Shown here: piece after piece, positions 34,833 through 44,610 of the stretch
Layout: each line of letters begins with the position of its first letter
How positions within the stretch are numbered: position 1 is the stretch's first letter
NCBI RefSeq assembly: GCF_000419525.1
Contig: NZ_ATTE01000001.1
Span: forward strand, 4,276,501 to 4,340,500
Direction: 5' to 3'
Length of the DNA stretch: 64,000 nt
Origin: Leucothrix mucor DSM 2157
GTDB lineage: Bacteria; Pseudomonadota; Gammaproteobacteria; Thiotrichales; Thiotrichaceae
Notes under the pieces: model-generated
Told to the model about the DNA's origin: nothing
Seen by the model: only the letters and a program-made list of their open reading frames with translations
The model's database searches: none
Translations under genes and position numbers: made by a program

Positions 34833-36211
34833 TCTTCGATCGGCACCAATTTACGTTTTACCAGCCCTAATCTACCCGTCTTAACCGCATTGCGCCGGAT
34901 TCCACGATAGGGGGCAATGTAGTACAAATCCCCGTTTTCGCCAACCTGATGGCTCGGTACGCCGACTGAAGCCGCCAACTTGCCATGTGCTCGTAAGTGC
35001 GCGGGCTCACCGTGTACCGGAATGGCCATATCCGGCTTAACCCAGCGGTACATATTCTTAAGCTCATCAATCGCAGGATGCCCCGAGGCATGAATTGGTT
35101 GCTCAGTGCTCTCTTGTGTGACCACGGTCACCTGCATGGCTTCTAAGCGGTCAATCAGCTCCTGAATAGCTTCTTCATTGCCCGGAATCGCGCGCGAGCT
35201 AAAAATAACGGTATCGCCAGGTTCCAGCGCTAAATCAAAGAAATTGTCATGACTTAAGCGGTAGAGCGCCGTGCGTGGTTCGCCCTGACTACCCGTAGCA
35301 ACCGCCAATACGGTTTGCTTCGGCAAATAGCACAGGTAGTTGGCATCAACCAGATTACTTTGCTGACTCCAGACCTGAGAGGCCTTGGCTGCCGAGGCCA
35401 TATTAATCATTGAGCGGCCGAGTAAAGCAAAGTGCCGGTCACATTCCCCAGCAATATCATATAGCGTTTTAAGGCGAGCCAAGTTACTACCAAAGCAAGT
35501 AACAACCACGCGACCCGGCGCATTTTCAATAATACTTTTAAGGCCATCATGCAGTGAGGCTTCAGAGATTGAATGACCTGCGACATTGGCGGTTGTCGAG
35601 TCGCAAATCATGGCATTCATGCCTTCCTCGCCGAGTGCCTGATAGTGCTCGGCTTGGTAACCATTACCAATCACCGGAGCAGGATCTAACTTCCAGTCGG
35701 CAGTATGAAAAATCTTGGCAACCGGTGTGCGGATGGCGAGCGCAAAAGCATCTGGAATGGAATGCGTTAGAGGCACCCATTGCACATCAAACTTGCCGAT
35801 TTGATGGCGTATTTCAGGATCAACCACATGAATCGGAACTTTGCGATGCAGGCCGACCTCCTGCAATTTACGAGTGAGGATCTCAGCCGTAAAGCGCGTG
35901 GTATAGATCGGGCATTTCAGTATTTCCCATAGATACGGCACCGCGCCGACATGATCTTCATGAGCGTGGGTAATAATCAGCGCAACTAAGGATTCGCGGC
36001 GAGAGGCAATAAATTCAGGGTCAGCCATTTGCACTGGTGGGGCAGAAGCGGGAAGGCCGAGTGCTTTTTCTTCTTCAGTTGGTTTGGCAAAGGTAATGCC
36101 ACAATCAACCATCAGCCATTGGCCGTCATGGCCATAGAGATTCATATTCATGCCGATTTCGCCCGTTCCACCAAGGGGTAAAAACCAAAAATCGGATGCT
36201 TCAGGAATCAT
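34829..36211 (-). CDS. Ribonuclease J-like MBL-fold hydrolase
   Basis: This metallo-beta-lactamase fold protein has 460 residues from the ATG at 36211. The metal-binding HAHEDHVGAVPYL, LPLGGTGEIGMNMNLYG at the start and the late histidine in PVHGEPAHLRAHGKL match the RNase J/beta-CASP family. The central part carries the beta-CASP insert with VATGSQGEPRTALYRLS. RNase J is both an endo- and a 5'-exoribonuclease in Gram-positives. The role of such homologues in gammaproteobacteria, which have RNase E, is unclear. The protein lacks the roughly 100-residue C-terminal domain of full RNase J. Confidence 0.88.
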   Translation of the reverse strand: MIPEASDFWFLPLGGTGEIGMNMNLYGHDGQWLMVDCGITFAKPTEEEKALGLPASAPPVQMADPEFIASRRESLVALIITHAHEDHVGAVPYLWEILKCPIYTTRFTAEILTRKLQEVGLHRKVPIHVVDPEIRHQIGKFDVQWVPLTHSIPDAFALAIRTPVAKIFHTADWKLDPAPVIGNGYQAEHYQALGEEGMNAMICDSTTANVAGHSISEASLHDGLKSIIENAPGRVVVTCFGSNLARLKTLYDIAGECDRHFALLGRSMINMASAAKASQVWSQQSNLVDANYLCYLPKQTVLAVATGSQGEPRTALYRLSHDNFFDLALEPGDTVIFSSRAIPGNEEAIQELIDRLEAMQVTVVTQESTEQPIHASGHPAIDELKNMYRWVKPDMAIPVHGEPAHLRAHGKLAASVGVPSHQVGENGDLYYIAPYRGIRRNAVKTGRLGLVKRKLVPIED

Positions 36212-36369
36212 ATCGGCTCTATTAATCGTTATTTTAAGGGGGCTTATGGTAGCGCAGAATCGGTTGTCTCTGATAATTAAATAGTGAAAAGATAGACAGT
36301 TCGTCACCCTGCGTTAAATAATGCTAGGCAAAATAACTGAATATTTACCGTCTTTTATCGGAGAGCTCC

Positions 36370-37164
36370 ATGAAATCATCCTTACTGGTTCTGTGTAGTA
36401 CCTTAGTACTCGCCAGTTGCTCCACACCTACACCTCATTACAAGTCAATCGCAGAGCTAAAAGCGGCGGGCCATTATGGCAGGGTACACCACTGGAAAGA
36501 GCATAATAAAAAACCACACGACATAACTGTAAAAATGCCGGCGAATGCCTCGATTATCGTGTCAGATTTTCACAGTCGCATTGGTGCTAATGGATTACCG
36601 CGTGGTGGTGGACATCGGGGCATGGACATCTATCATGACACGGGTACGCCCATTATTGCGGCGGCTGACGGCGTCGTGAAGAAGGCCGAAACGGGCAGCT
36701 GCTGGGGGCCAACAGTATTGATTTACCATGGCAAGACTGAGGCAGGTAAACCACTTTATGGTCTATATGCTCATATGCAAAATATCTCGGTAAAAGTCGG
36801 ACAGAAAGTGAAGCGTGGCGAGCAAATCGCAGAAATGGGACCAGACATTTTCAATAGCTGTGGCGGTGGAATGCACCATCTGCATTTTCAGGCATCGCAC
36901 GATCCGGACGGCATTCCAATCGGTTGGGGCTGGTCCTACTTTGTGGGTGATGGCTGGAATGCGCCGAACCCTCACAAATTCTGGGCAAATGGCCCCGGGC
37001 AGGTAACCTGCTATGAGCCAGGTCGTAAATATAAAGATGGTACATTTACTTTCCCACTGCGCTGCGATGGCGGGAACCAGAAAAAACCGGTGTTGTTAAC
37101 TAAACTGAGCAAGCCTGCAGCGCAACCAGAAGCGGCTGAAAAGGTTGCTACCAAGTCAAACTAA
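36370..37164 (+). CDS. M23 family peptidase-like lipoprotein
   Basis: The 264-residue protein has a lipoprotein signal with lipobox LASC (cysteine 17). The LytM/M23 domain has the metal-binding HRGMDIYHD and HHLHFQ (H-x-H), with LYGLYAHMQNISVKVGQKVK in between. Both zinc-ligand motifs are present, so it may be an active peptidoglycan endopeptidase rather than an EnvC-like activator. The C-terminal 60 residues are polar. It starts with a GGAGAGCTCC ribosome region. It lies opposite the RNase J-like gene and is followed by an aldehyde dehydrogenase gene 90 bp later. Confidence 0.88.
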   Translation: MKSSLLVLCSTLVLASCSTPTPHYKSIAELKAAGHYGRVHHWKEHNKKPHDITVKMPANASIIVSDFHSRIGANGLPRGGGHRGMDIYHDTGTPIIAAADGVVKKAETGSCWGPTVLIYHGKTEAGKPLYGLYAHMQNISVKVGQKVKRGEQIAEMGPDIFNSCGGGMHHLHFQASHDPDGIPIGWGWSYFVGDGWNAPNPHKFWANGPGQVTCYEPGRKYKDGTFTFPLRCDGGNQKKPVLLTKLSKPAAQPEAAEKVATKSN

Positions 37165-37254
37165 GCCTGTCCCCTTGTTTTTTTGAATGGCTATTCAATA
37201 AAAACCCGATTAGTATATTTGGCACTCTCTAGAAGACACAGTAAAGGAAGTCCC

Positions 37255-38688
37255 GTGGTTAAAGTACAGCAGTTTTATATCAATGGAGCATGGGTTAACC
37301 CAGCTCAGGAAAACACCCCATTTGCCGTGATCAACCCAGCAACTGAGCAGTCAGTGGCTGATTTGGCAATGGGCGGCAGTGCCGATGTCGATGCAGCGGT
37401 TGCGGCGGCGAAGGCTGCGTTTCCAGCGTATTCACAAAGCTCGGTCGACGAGCGTGTGACGTTGTTGGAAAACCTGTTGGCCGTTTACCGCCGTCGTTTC
37501 AATGAAATGGCAGAGTTGATGACGCTGGAAATGGGCGCACCGGTTGATTACAGCCGTGAAGTGCAGACTGCTGCCGGTGAAGGCCATATTGAGCAAGCGA
37601 TTAAGGTGCTTAAGTCTTTCGAATTTGAAAAGCGTATGGAAGATGATTGCACGGTCGCCAAAGAAGCCATTGGTGTGTGTAGTTTGATTACGCCTTGGAA
37701 CTGGCCCATTAATCAGGTTGTGATTAAAGTGGCTCCGGCGCTGGCGGCGGGTTGCACCATGGTCTTAAAGCCGAGCGAACTGTCTCCGTTATCCGCACTG
37801 TTGTTTGCTGAAATGATTGATGAAGCAGGCTACCCCGCTGGCGTGTTCAACCTGTTAAATGGTGATGGGCCAAACGTTGGAGCACCACTATCAACGCATC
37901 CGGATGTGGACTGCGTATCGTTCACAGGTTCAACGCGTGCCGGTGTGTTGATTGCCGCTGCTGCAGCGCCATCTGTTAAGCGAGTTAGCCAAGAGTTGGG
38001 CGGCAAGTCACCCAACGTGATTTTGCCAGGTGCTGATTTGAAAGCGGCGGTTGAGCATGGTGTTGATTTCTGTTTCGGTAATGTTGGCCAGTCCTGTGAT
38101 GCGCCATCACGCATGTTAGTGCATCGCGATCAGTATGAAGAAGCGGTGAGCATTGCTAAAGCCTTTGCGGAGTCGGTTAAAGTGGGCAACCCACTGGAGC
38201 ATGGCGATCACATGGGGCCGGTGATCAGCGAAGTGCAATTCGACAAAATCCAAGCGCTGATTCAGGTTGGCATTGACGAAGGTGCGCGTCTGGTTATCGG
38301 TGGCGTTGGCAAGCCAGCAGGCTTTGAGACCGGCTACTATGTGAAGCCTACGGTATTTGCGGATGTGAATAATCAAATGGTAATCGCGCGTGATGAAATC
38401 TTCGGCCCGGTACTGGCGATGATTCCTTACGACACGGTTGATGAAGCGATTGAGATTGCCAATGACACGGTGTATGGCTTAGCGGCTTGTGTGTCTGGCG
38501 GTGATCGCGAGCAGATTGATTATGTGGTTCGCCGCTTACGGGCGGGTAGCGTTAGCGTCAATGGTCATTATCAGGGCTATGCGTCACCATTTGGTGGTTA
38601 CAAGCAGTCTGGAAATGGTCGCGAGGGTGGTATTTACGGGCTTGAGGAATTCCTCGAAACCAAAACCATCGCTTGGCTGGAAGACTAA
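37255..38688 (+). CDS. NAD(P)-dependent aldehyde dehydrogenase
   Basis: The enzyme has 477 residues from a GTG at 37255, which follows AAAGGAAG by 4-5 nt. An open frame reaches further upstream (37183) but lacks family similarity there. The fold shows ITPWNWPINQVVIKVAPALA, the GxTxxG cofactor loop in FTGSTRAG, the general base in SQELGGKSPNVI and the catalytic cysteine 281 in VGQSCDAPS. Substrate is not clear. It converges on hexR across a hairpin. Confidence 0.93.
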   Translation: MVKVQQFYINGAWVNPAQENTPFAVINPATEQSVADLAMGGSADVDAAVAAAKAAFPAYSQSSVDERVTLLENLLAVYRRRFNEMAELMTLEMGAPVDYSREVQTAAGEGHIEQAIKVLKSFEFEKRMEDDCTVAKEAIGVCSLITPWNWPINQVVIKVAPALAAGCTMVLKPSELSPLSALLFAEMIDEAGYPAGVFNLLNGDGPNVGAPLSTHPDVDCVSFTGSTRAGVLIAAAAAPSVKRVSQELGGKSPNVILPGADLKAAVEHGVDFCFGNVGQSCDAPSRMLVHRDQYEEAVSIAKAFAESVKVGNPLEHGDHMGPVISEVQFDKIQALIQVGIDEGARLVIGGVGKPAGFETGYYVKPTVFADVNNQMVIARDEIFGPVLAMIPYDTVDEAIEIANDTVYGLAACVSGGDREQIDYVVRRLRAGSVSVNGHYQGYASPFGGYKQSGNGREGGIYGLEEFLETKTIAWLED

Positions 38689-38689
38689 A

Positions 38690-38716
38690 ACGGCTTGATC
38701 AAATTTAATCAGCCGT
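38690..38716 (-). terminator. Probable terminator for hexR
   Basis: Read leftwards, ACGGCTGAT (38716-38708) pairs with ATCAAGCCGT (38699-38690) with one bulged base and an 8-nt loop. It is followed by TTTT on the minus strand. It lies 27 bp after the hexR stop and just after the aldehyde dehydrogenase stop on the other strand. Confidence 0.5.
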
Positions 38717-38742
38717 GACATAAGGGGAATGCAGCGCCAGTT

Positions 38743-39588
38743 TTAGCGCGCTGCTTTCTCCGGATATTTATGTGATAAGGAGGTGCTGGCTTTAGATAAT
38801 TTCTGAGTCAGCGCTTCTTCCTGAGTCATCGCAACCGCAATGGCTAAGATATCTAAAATCACCAACTGCGATATTCGCGACTTAATCGGCGCGTAATAAT
38901 CGCTATCTTCCTGCACATCCAGTGCTAAAACGATATCCGACATTTCTGCGAGTGGCGAATGACTGGCAGTAATCGCGATAGTGGTTACGCCTGCGGCTTT
39001 GGCCAAGGTCACACTCTGCAATAAATCATCCGAAGCACCCGAGCGACTAATTGTCACGACCACCGCGCCTGGTTCTAATAGCGCTGCAGAGACATTGTGA
39101 ATGTAAGGATCGCTATAGGAAACCACCGGCGTTCCGAGTCGGAAAAACTTCTGCTGCGCATCCGCAGCGACAATGCCTGAGCCACCCTGACCATAGAATT
39201 CAATCCGCGTCGCATCCTTTAAAGCAGCCGCTGCGTGCTCTAAGGCAACGGCATCCAACTTGTTACGAGTTTCACTTAAACTAGCCATCGCGCCATCAAT
39301 AATTTTATGTCCGACCTTTAATGGCGAGTCATTCGGTGTAATATCAACGAGTAAGTGCTTGTGTTCTTTGGGGAGTGTTTGCGCCAGCTTGAGCTTAAAG
39401 TCTTTATAACCGTTAAAGCCCATCGAGCGGCAAAAACGAATAACCGTTGGTTCGCTAACGCCAATGTCACTGGATAATTGTGCTATGTGCTGATCAATTG
39501 TGAGGTTGGGATTTTGCAGTACGTATTCTGCTACCCGGCGCTCTGCTTTGCTTAGATCAGGTAATGCGAGTTCAATATGGGTCAACAT
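38743..39588 (-). CDS. hexR: HexR-type RpiR family transcriptional regulator
   Basis: The protein has 281 residues with an N-terminal RpiR-type helix-turn-helix (DIGVSEPTVIRFCRSMGFNG, about residues 45-64) and a C-terminal SIS sugar-phosphate-binding domain (about 125-255, with FYGQGGSGIVA and VTISRSGASDDLLQ). HexR represses central carbon genes in gammaproteobacteria and is released by 2-keto-3-deoxy-6-phosphogluconate. It is transcribed away from edd, and the 159-bp gap holds two HexR-like palindromes. One lies 40 bp upstream of its own start, suggesting self-control. Confidence 0.92.
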   Translation of the reverse strand: MLTHIELALPDLSKAERRVAEYVLQNPNLTIDQHIAQLSSDIGVSEPTVIRFCRSMGFNGYKDFKLKLAQTLPKEHKHLLVDITPNDSPLKVGHKIIDGAMASLSETRNKLDAVALEHAAAALKDATRIEFYGQGGSGIVAADAQQKFFRLGTPVVSYSDPYIHNVSAALLEPGAVVVTISRSGASDDLLQSVTLAKAAGVTTIAITASHSPLAEMSDIVLALDVQEDSDYYAPIKSRISQLVILDILAIAVAMTQEEALTQKLSKASTSLSHKYPEKAAR

Positions 39589-39627
39589 AATGATGGTTGC
39601 TCTATCAGTAGCCAGTGATGGTTTTTA

Positions 39628-39642
39628 AGTAATTAAATTACA
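39628..39642. promoter_or_regulatory. HexR-like operator, hexR side
   Basis: AGTAATTAAATTACA is a 14-of-15 match to the palindrome TGTAATTAAATTACA that I recall as the HexR consensus; only the first base differs. It lies 40 bp before the hexR start codon. Confidence 0.7.
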
Positions 39643-39699
39643 AAAATAACGCCTTGAAGGGTGCTAAGCGGTATCAGTGCGCTTGTGTTAGTTAGTTTA

Positions 39700-39714
39700 T
39701 GTAGTTAAACTACA
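39700..39714. promoter_or_regulatory. HexR-like operator, edd side
   Basis: TGTAGTTAAACTACA is a perfect 15-bp palindrome of the HexR type, 34 bp before the edd start codon. Its centre is 72 bp from the first box. Confidence 0.8.
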
Positions 39715-39747
39715 TAATAAATACATTATGCAGGGGAGTCAAACATC

Positions 39748-41568
39748 ATGACAACGCTAAATCCAGTGGTCAAAAAAGTAACTGACCGAATTCGTAGTCG
39801 CAGTGCAGAATCCCGCGGCCGTTATCTTGAACGGATGGAGCAGGCAAGCCATCACACCGGTCGTCATGGCTTGGGTTGTACTAACCTAGCTCATGGGCTG
39901 GCCGCCGCGCCAGCGGGCGACAAAATCATACTCCGACAGGAGCGTCCGGCCAACCTTGGTATCGTGACTTCTTATAACGACATGCTGTCGGCCCACGCGC
40001 CGTATGGCCGTTATCCCGACTTTATTAAAGAAGCTGCCCGTAAAATTGGCGCGGTTGCACAGGTTGCAGGTGCCACTCCGGCTATGTGCGATGGTGTCAC
40101 ACAGGGTGAGCCTGGCATGGAGCTGTCACTATTCAGTCGCGACCTAATCGCGATGAGTGCCGGAATTGCCTTATCTCACAACGTATTTGATGGCGCGATG
40201 TACCTTGGTATCTGCGATAAAATCGTACCGGGCTTATTGATTGGCGCACTGCGCTTTGGTCATCTGCCAGCGATTTTTGTGCCTTCTGGCCCAATGGCTA
40301 CCGGCATCAGCAATAGCGATAAAGCGAAGGTTCGCCAGCTGTATGCAGAAGGCAAAGCCGGTCGCGAAGAGTTGCTGGAATCTGAGCTAGCTGCGTATCA
40401 CAGTGAAGGAACTTGTACTTTCTACGGTACCGCCAACAGTAACCAAATGCTGATGGAAATCATGGGATTACACGTTCCGGGTTCGGCCTTTGTACCACCA
40501 CACGGCAGCTTGCGCGATGACTTAACCAATCGTGCAGTTGAGCAGTTGTTAGCCATGACGAAAAGTCGCGGTAACTACAAGCCATTGAGTGATATTATAG
40601 ACGAGCGCGCGGTTGTAAACGGCATGATCGGTTTGATGGCAACGGGTGGTTCAACTAACCACACCATCCACTTGGTCGCGATTGCACGCGCTGCGGGTAT
40701 TTTAATCGACTGGAATGACTTCAGCGAGCTGTCAGCGGTTGTGCCATTGATTGCTAAAGTGTACCCGAATGGTCAGGCTGACATTAACCAATTCCATGCC
40801 GCTGGTGGCGTGGGTGCGGTGATTCGTGAATTGCTGCGCGTTGGTTTGTTGCATGAAGATGTAGAGACCGTTAGCGGCCACGGCTTGAGCGCTTATGCTC
40901 AGGAGCCTTACCTGAATGAAGGTAAGCTGGAGTGGCGTGATTCGCCAGCGCCGGGTGATGCACTGGAGATTTTATCCACGGTTGAAGCGCCGTTCCGCGC
41001 TGAAGGTGGTATCAAATTGCTGGAAGGCAATTTGGGCCGTGCGGTAACTAAGATCTCTGCTGTGAGTGAGGATAAGTGGCTGATTGAAGCACCTTGCCGA
41101 ATCTTCGATACCCAAGAAGATGCACAGGCTGCGTTTAAAGCCGGTGAGTTGGATAAAGATGTCATTGTTGTGGTGCGCTTCCAAGGGCCAAAAGCCAATG
41201 GTATGCCTGAGCTACACAAGTTGATGCCGATGTTGGGTGTACTGCAAGACCGTGGACATCGTGTTGCCTTAGTCACTGATGGACGCTTGTCTGGCGCTTC
41301 CGGTAAAGTACCGACGGCGATTCACCTGACACCAGAGTGTAAAGCGGGTGGTGAGTTGTCTAAATTGTTGGATGGTGACGTAGTTCGCTTAGACTGCGAA
41401 CACGGAACTGTATCAGCCTTAGTTGATGCAGACATCTGGGCCGAGCGTCCTTCACATACTACGCCGTCAGTCGACTCTGGCTATGGCATGGGACGTGAAC
41501 TGTTCTCTGCCTTCCGCCACAGTGTTGGCGATGCAGAGCAGGGCGCCTGCACTTTTGATGCAGACTAA
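39748..41568 (+). CDS. edd: Phosphogluconate dehydratase
   Basis: The protein has 606 residues, the length of Edd. Family stretches include [34 protein letters not shown], the iron-sulfur region [36 protein letters not shown], and [19 protein letters not shown]. It removes water from 6-phosphogluconate to give KDPG, the first Entner-Doudoroff step, with a [4Fe-4S] cluster. Its start has AGGGGAG upstream. It is followed after 84 bp by eda and is very probably repressed by HexR at the 39700 box. Confidence 0.96.
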   Translation: MTTLNPVVKKVTDRIRSRSAESRGRYLERMEQASHHTGRHGLGCTNLAHGLAAAPAGDKIILRQERPANLGIVTSYNDMLSAHAPYGRYPDFIKEAARKIGAVAQVAGATPAMCDGVTQGEPGMELSLFSRDLIAMSAGIALSHNVFDGAMYLGICDKIVPGLLIGALRFGHLPAIFVPSGPMATGISNSDKAKVRQLYAEGKAGREELLESELAAYHSEGTCTFYGTANSNQMLMEIMGLHVPGSAFVPPHGSLRDDLTNRAVEQLLAMTKSRGNYKPLSDIIDERAVVNGMIGLMATGGSTNHTIHLVAIARAAGILIDWNDFSELSAVVPLIAKVYPNGQADINQFHAAGGVGAVIRELLRVGLLHEDVETVSGHGLSAYAQEPYLNEGKLEWRDSPAPGDALEILSTVEAPFRAEGGIKLLEGNLGRAVTKISAVSEDKWLIEAPCRIFDTQEDAQAAFKAGELDKDVIVVVRFQGPKANGMPELHKLMPMLGVLQDRGHRVALVTDGRLSGASGKVPTAIHLTPECKAGGELSKLLDGDVVRLDCEHGTVSALVDADIWAERPSHTTPSVDSGYGMGRELFSAFRHSVGDAEQGACTFDAD

Positions 41569-41597
41569 TCGCTGATTTAACATGCTAAGCTAAATCG

Positions 41598-41618
41598 CAG
41601 CCTCCATATTGGGGGCTG
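41598..41618 (+). other. Hairpin between edd and eda
   Basis: CAGCCTCC (41598-41605) can pair with GGGGGCTG (41611-41618) with one wobble pair and a 5-nt loop. No T-run follows, so it is more likely an mRNA-processing or stability element than a terminator. Confidence 0.4.
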
Positions 41619-41652
41619 TGTTCACACGCTAATTATTGAGGAAACGGATATA

Positions 41653-42297
41653 ATGAAAACTGATGTATTTGCTGCACTGGGTAATAATCCTGTCATACCA
41701 GTATTGGTTGTTGAAGATGTTGAGCATGCAGTTCCAATGGCGAAAGCACTGGTCGCTGGTGGTTTAACGGCATTGGAAGTCACTCTGCGTACTAAGTCAG
41801 CACTATCCGTCATCGAGCGCATTGCTAACGAAGTGCCAGAGGCAATCATTGGCGTGGGCACGGTGGTTCGCCCTGAGCAGTTTGAGCAAGTGAAAGCAGC
41901 GGGTGCTAAGTTTGTGGTTAGCCCAGGCTTAACACCAACGTTGGCCCAAGCGGCACGTGATTCTGAGATGCCTTTCCTGCCAGGCGCTGTAACGGCTTCT
42001 GAGATTATTGCGGCGATGGAACTTGGTATTTTTGATCTGAAATTTTTCCCTGCCGGCACTTCAGGCGGAGCGGCTGCGTTAAAAGGTTTCTCAACCGTAT
42101 TCTCTGACGTACGCTTTTGCCCAACCGGCGGCGTAAAGCCAGATAATATGGCAGACTATTTATCGCTGCCAAACGTTGCGACAGTGGGCGGCACATGGCT
42201 GGTTACAGCTGACTTGCTGAACAATGGCAACTGGGATGAAATTACCCGTTTGGCTGCACAAGCTAAAGCACAGGCTGAGGCTATCTTAGCGGCGTAA
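41653..42297 (+). CDS. eda: KDPG/KHG aldolase
   Basis: The protein (214 residues) is a class I aldolase of the Eda family. It has PVLVVEDVEHAVPMAKALVA, the general-acid glutamate in LEVTLRTKSA, the GVGTVVRPEQ segment, and the Schiff-base lysine in FDLKFFPAG. It splits KDPG into pyruvate and glyceraldehyde-3-phosphate, completing the Entner-Doudoroff route with the enzyme from the upstream gene. The start ATG follows GAGGAAACGG. Confidence 0.95.
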   Translation: MKTDVFAALGNNPVIPVLVVEDVEHAVPMAKALVAGGLTALEVTLRTKSALSVIERIANEVPEAIIGVGTVVRPEQFEQVKAAGAKFVVSPGLTPTLAQAARDSEMPFLPGAVTASEIIAAMELGIFDLKFFPAGTSGGAAALKGFSTVFSDVRFCPTGGVKPDNMADYLSLPNVATVGGTWLVTADLLNNGNWDEITRLAAQAKAQAEAILAA

Positions 42298-42322
42298 AGG
42301 CTTCAATCAATAGGGAAAGTGT

Positions 42323-43345
42323 ATGATTAAGACGGCGGTTATTGGTCACGGATTTTCGGCAAAAACGTTTCATCTGCCATTTCTGACGATTCTTGCTGAT
42401 TTTCAAATCAGCGCGATTAGCTCTAGTCAGGGCGATGCGGTGGCGGTTAACTATCCGGATGCAACGGTCTACCCGACTGCTGAAGACTTAATCCTAAATA
42501 GTGACGCGGAGCTGGTGATTATTACCTCACCCAATGTCACACACTTCCCCTTGGCAAAACTGGCACTCCAGCAGCAAAAACACGTGCTGCTGGAGAAGCC
42601 ATTTGTGACTACCGTGGCAGAAGGCGAAGAACTCATTGCGCTGGCCGAGCAGCAAGATCGCTTGCTGACGGTGTATCAAAACCGCCGTTGGGACTCTGAC
42701 TTTCTGACGCTAAAAATGCTGATCGAATCCGGAAAACTGGGTGAGATTCGTTATTTCTCCTCACACTTTGATCGCTTCCGGCCTAACAAGCGAGACCGCT
42801 GGCGAGAACTGCCGGGTGCTGGAACGGGCATCTGGTATGACCTTGGGCCACATTTAGTGGATCAGACTTTGTGTTTATTTGGTATGCCGCAGTCTTTAAC
42901 CGGCCGCTGCTTAGCCATGCGTGAAGGCTGTGAAGTGGTCGATTATTTTGATGTGACCTTGCACTACCCTGATAAGGAAGTTTCACTGCACTCTGGGCCA
43001 TTTACGCCTGAACCCAATCCTCGCTTTACCTTGCAAGGCACTGCTGGAAGTTTTTTGAAATACGGGCTTGATCCGCAAGAGCCGCGCTTAATTGATGGTG
43101 TGTTACCCGTGAAAGACAGCTGGGCTGCAGAGACTAAAGCGCAATATGGTACGCATTATACGGAAGATGCTAAAACAGTGATTCCTTCGGTATTAGGCGG
43201 CTATCAGCACTTTTTTATAGCCTTGGCTAAAGCGATTCGTGGCGAAGGGGCAAACCCCGTACCCGCGACTGAAGCGCTGCAAGGGATAAAAATTATTGAG
43301 GCTGCTTTGCAAAGTAGTGAACAAGGGCGGCGCATCGACCTTTGA
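42323..43345 (+). CDS. Gfo/Idh/MocA family oxidoreductase
   Basis: The protein has 340 residues with an N-terminal NAD(P)-binding Rossmann domain (TAVIGHGFSAKTFHLPFL) and the family's EKP motif in HVLLEKPFVTTVAEGEEL, followed by VYQNRRWDSDFLTLK. It resembles E. coli YdgJ. It probably oxidises or reduces a sugar or polyol derivative. It begins 25 bp after eda with AGGGAAAG upstream, so it could be read with the Entner-Doudoroff genes. Confidence 0.9.
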   Translation: MIKTAVIGHGFSAKTFHLPFLTILADFQISAISSSQGDAVAVNYPDATVYPTAEDLILNSDAELVIITSPNVTHFPLAKLALQQQKHVLLEKPFVTTVAEGEELIALAEQQDRLLTVYQNRRWDSDFLTLKMLIESGKLGEIRYFSSHFDRFRPNKRDRWRELPGAGTGIWYDLGPHLVDQTLCLFGMPQSLTGRCLAMREGCEVVDYFDVTLHYPDKEVSLHSGPFTPEPNPRFTLQGTAGSFLKYGLDPQEPRLIDGVLPVKDSWAAETKAQYGTHYTEDAKTVIPSVLGGYQHFFIALAKAIRGEGANPVPATEALQGIKIIEAALQSSEQGRRIDL

Positions 43346-43480
43346 GGCAGTAAGCTACTCAGTACTCAAGTGATTAGCGGATGCTTATTCAATATTTGCC
43401 GGTGAGCGCTGCAATTGCGTTTTTCAGGGTACTTGACCAATTAGCCCGTCACCACGCAGAATCTCGATTCTCTTGTTTAA

Positions 43481-44533
43481 ATGACGCCCGCCATGAGCAC
43501 TGTAACGCCGATCACCCAATTAAAACCTGCAGATACCCGTGCTGAGTGGAAGCAATCCTTAGCCAATTTATTGCGTGATCCCGATGAGTTATGCGATTTG
43601 CTGCACCTGCAGGGTGACGATAGAAAAGCGGTTCATGACGCTTGTGAGAGCTTCGCCTTACGCATACCCCGCCCCTATCTGGCGCGTATTAAGCCCAACG
43701 ATTTGAATGACCCTTTATTGCTGCAAGCCTTGCCGCAAGCTGCTGAGCTGATTGAAACGCCGGGCTATGTCACTGATCCCTTAGAAGAAGTGGAATTTAC
43801 CCCCGCACCTGGCTTGCTGCATAAATATCAGGGGCGCGTGTTACTGGTATTGAATGGCAGCTGTGCGATTAATTGCCGCTACTGCTTTCGTCGGCACTTC
43901 CCGTATCAAGAGCATCAGATTGGCGCGGAACATTGGCAGCAAATTCGCGACTACATCGCCGCTGATCCCAGTATCAATGAAGTGATTTTAAGTGGTGGTG
44001 ACCCCATGACGTCAAATGATCGCGTGCTGGCCAAGCGTTGCGCTGATCTGGCGGCGATTGAACATGTACAAACCCTGCGAATTCATACCCGCTTGCCGAT
44101 TGTTATTCCTTCGCGAATTAACGAAGAATGCCTCAGTTGGATGCGGGAAACACGCCTGAAATTGGTGATGGTAATTCATGCAAACCATGCGCAAGAGTTT
44201 GATGAGTCGGTACGTGACGCGCTGGCAAGCCTTGCTAACGCGGGTGTGCTGCTGCTCAATCAAAGCGTATTGCTTCGTGGGGTGAATGATAGCGTTGGGG
44301 CACTGGAAGCCTTGAGCCGACGACTATTGGCTTGTGGCGTGTTGCCGTATTACCTGCATTTACCCGATGCCGTGCAGGGCACCGCGCACTTTGATGTGAG
44401 CGAGAGCCGCGCGCGTGAATTACGCGATGAACTGCAGGCTAAGGTGGCAGGATATTTAGTGCCGAAGTTTGTGCGGGAACTGCCGCATGGCGAGAGCAAA
44501 ACGGTATTAAGTGAAGTATCGGGTATTGATTGA
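43481..44533 (+). CDS. epmB: EF-P beta-lysylation protein EpmB (KamA-like radical SAM aminomutase)
   Basis: The protein (350 residues) closely matches E. coli EpmB over its length. It has the radical-SAM cysteines CAINCRYCFRRHFPY, ILSGGDPMTSNDRVL, RIHTRLPIVIPSRI, and GVLLLNQSVLLRGVNDS before the PLP-binding region. EpmB converts lysine to beta-lysine, which EpmA attaches to elongation factor P. A second ATG at 43493 could be the start. Neither has a clear ribosome site. The partner genes epmA and efp are not in the window, though they may lie elsewhere. Confidence 0.93.
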   Translation: MTPAMSTVTPITQLKPADTRAEWKQSLANLLRDPDELCDLLHLQGDDRKAVHDACESFALRIPRPYLARIKPNDLNDPLLLQALPQAAELIETPGYVTDPLEEVEFTPAPGLLHKYQGRVLLVLNGSCAINCRYCFRRHFPYQEHQIGAEHWQQIRDYIAADPSINEVILSGGDPMTSNDRVLAKRCADLAAIEHVQTLRIHTRLPIVIPSRINEECLSWMRETRLKLVMVIHANHAQEFDESVRDALASLANAGVLLLNQSVLLRGVNDSVGALEALSRRLLACGVLPYYLHLPDAVQGTAHFDVSESRARELRDELQAKVAGYLVPKFVRELPHGESKTVLSEVSGID

Positions 44534-44610
44534 GTTAGTGTTGACCAGCGTCGACACTCAGCTCAAGCTTTTGCCTGAGCGCAAACAACTAAAAAGAATT
44601 CGGTGAGCCT

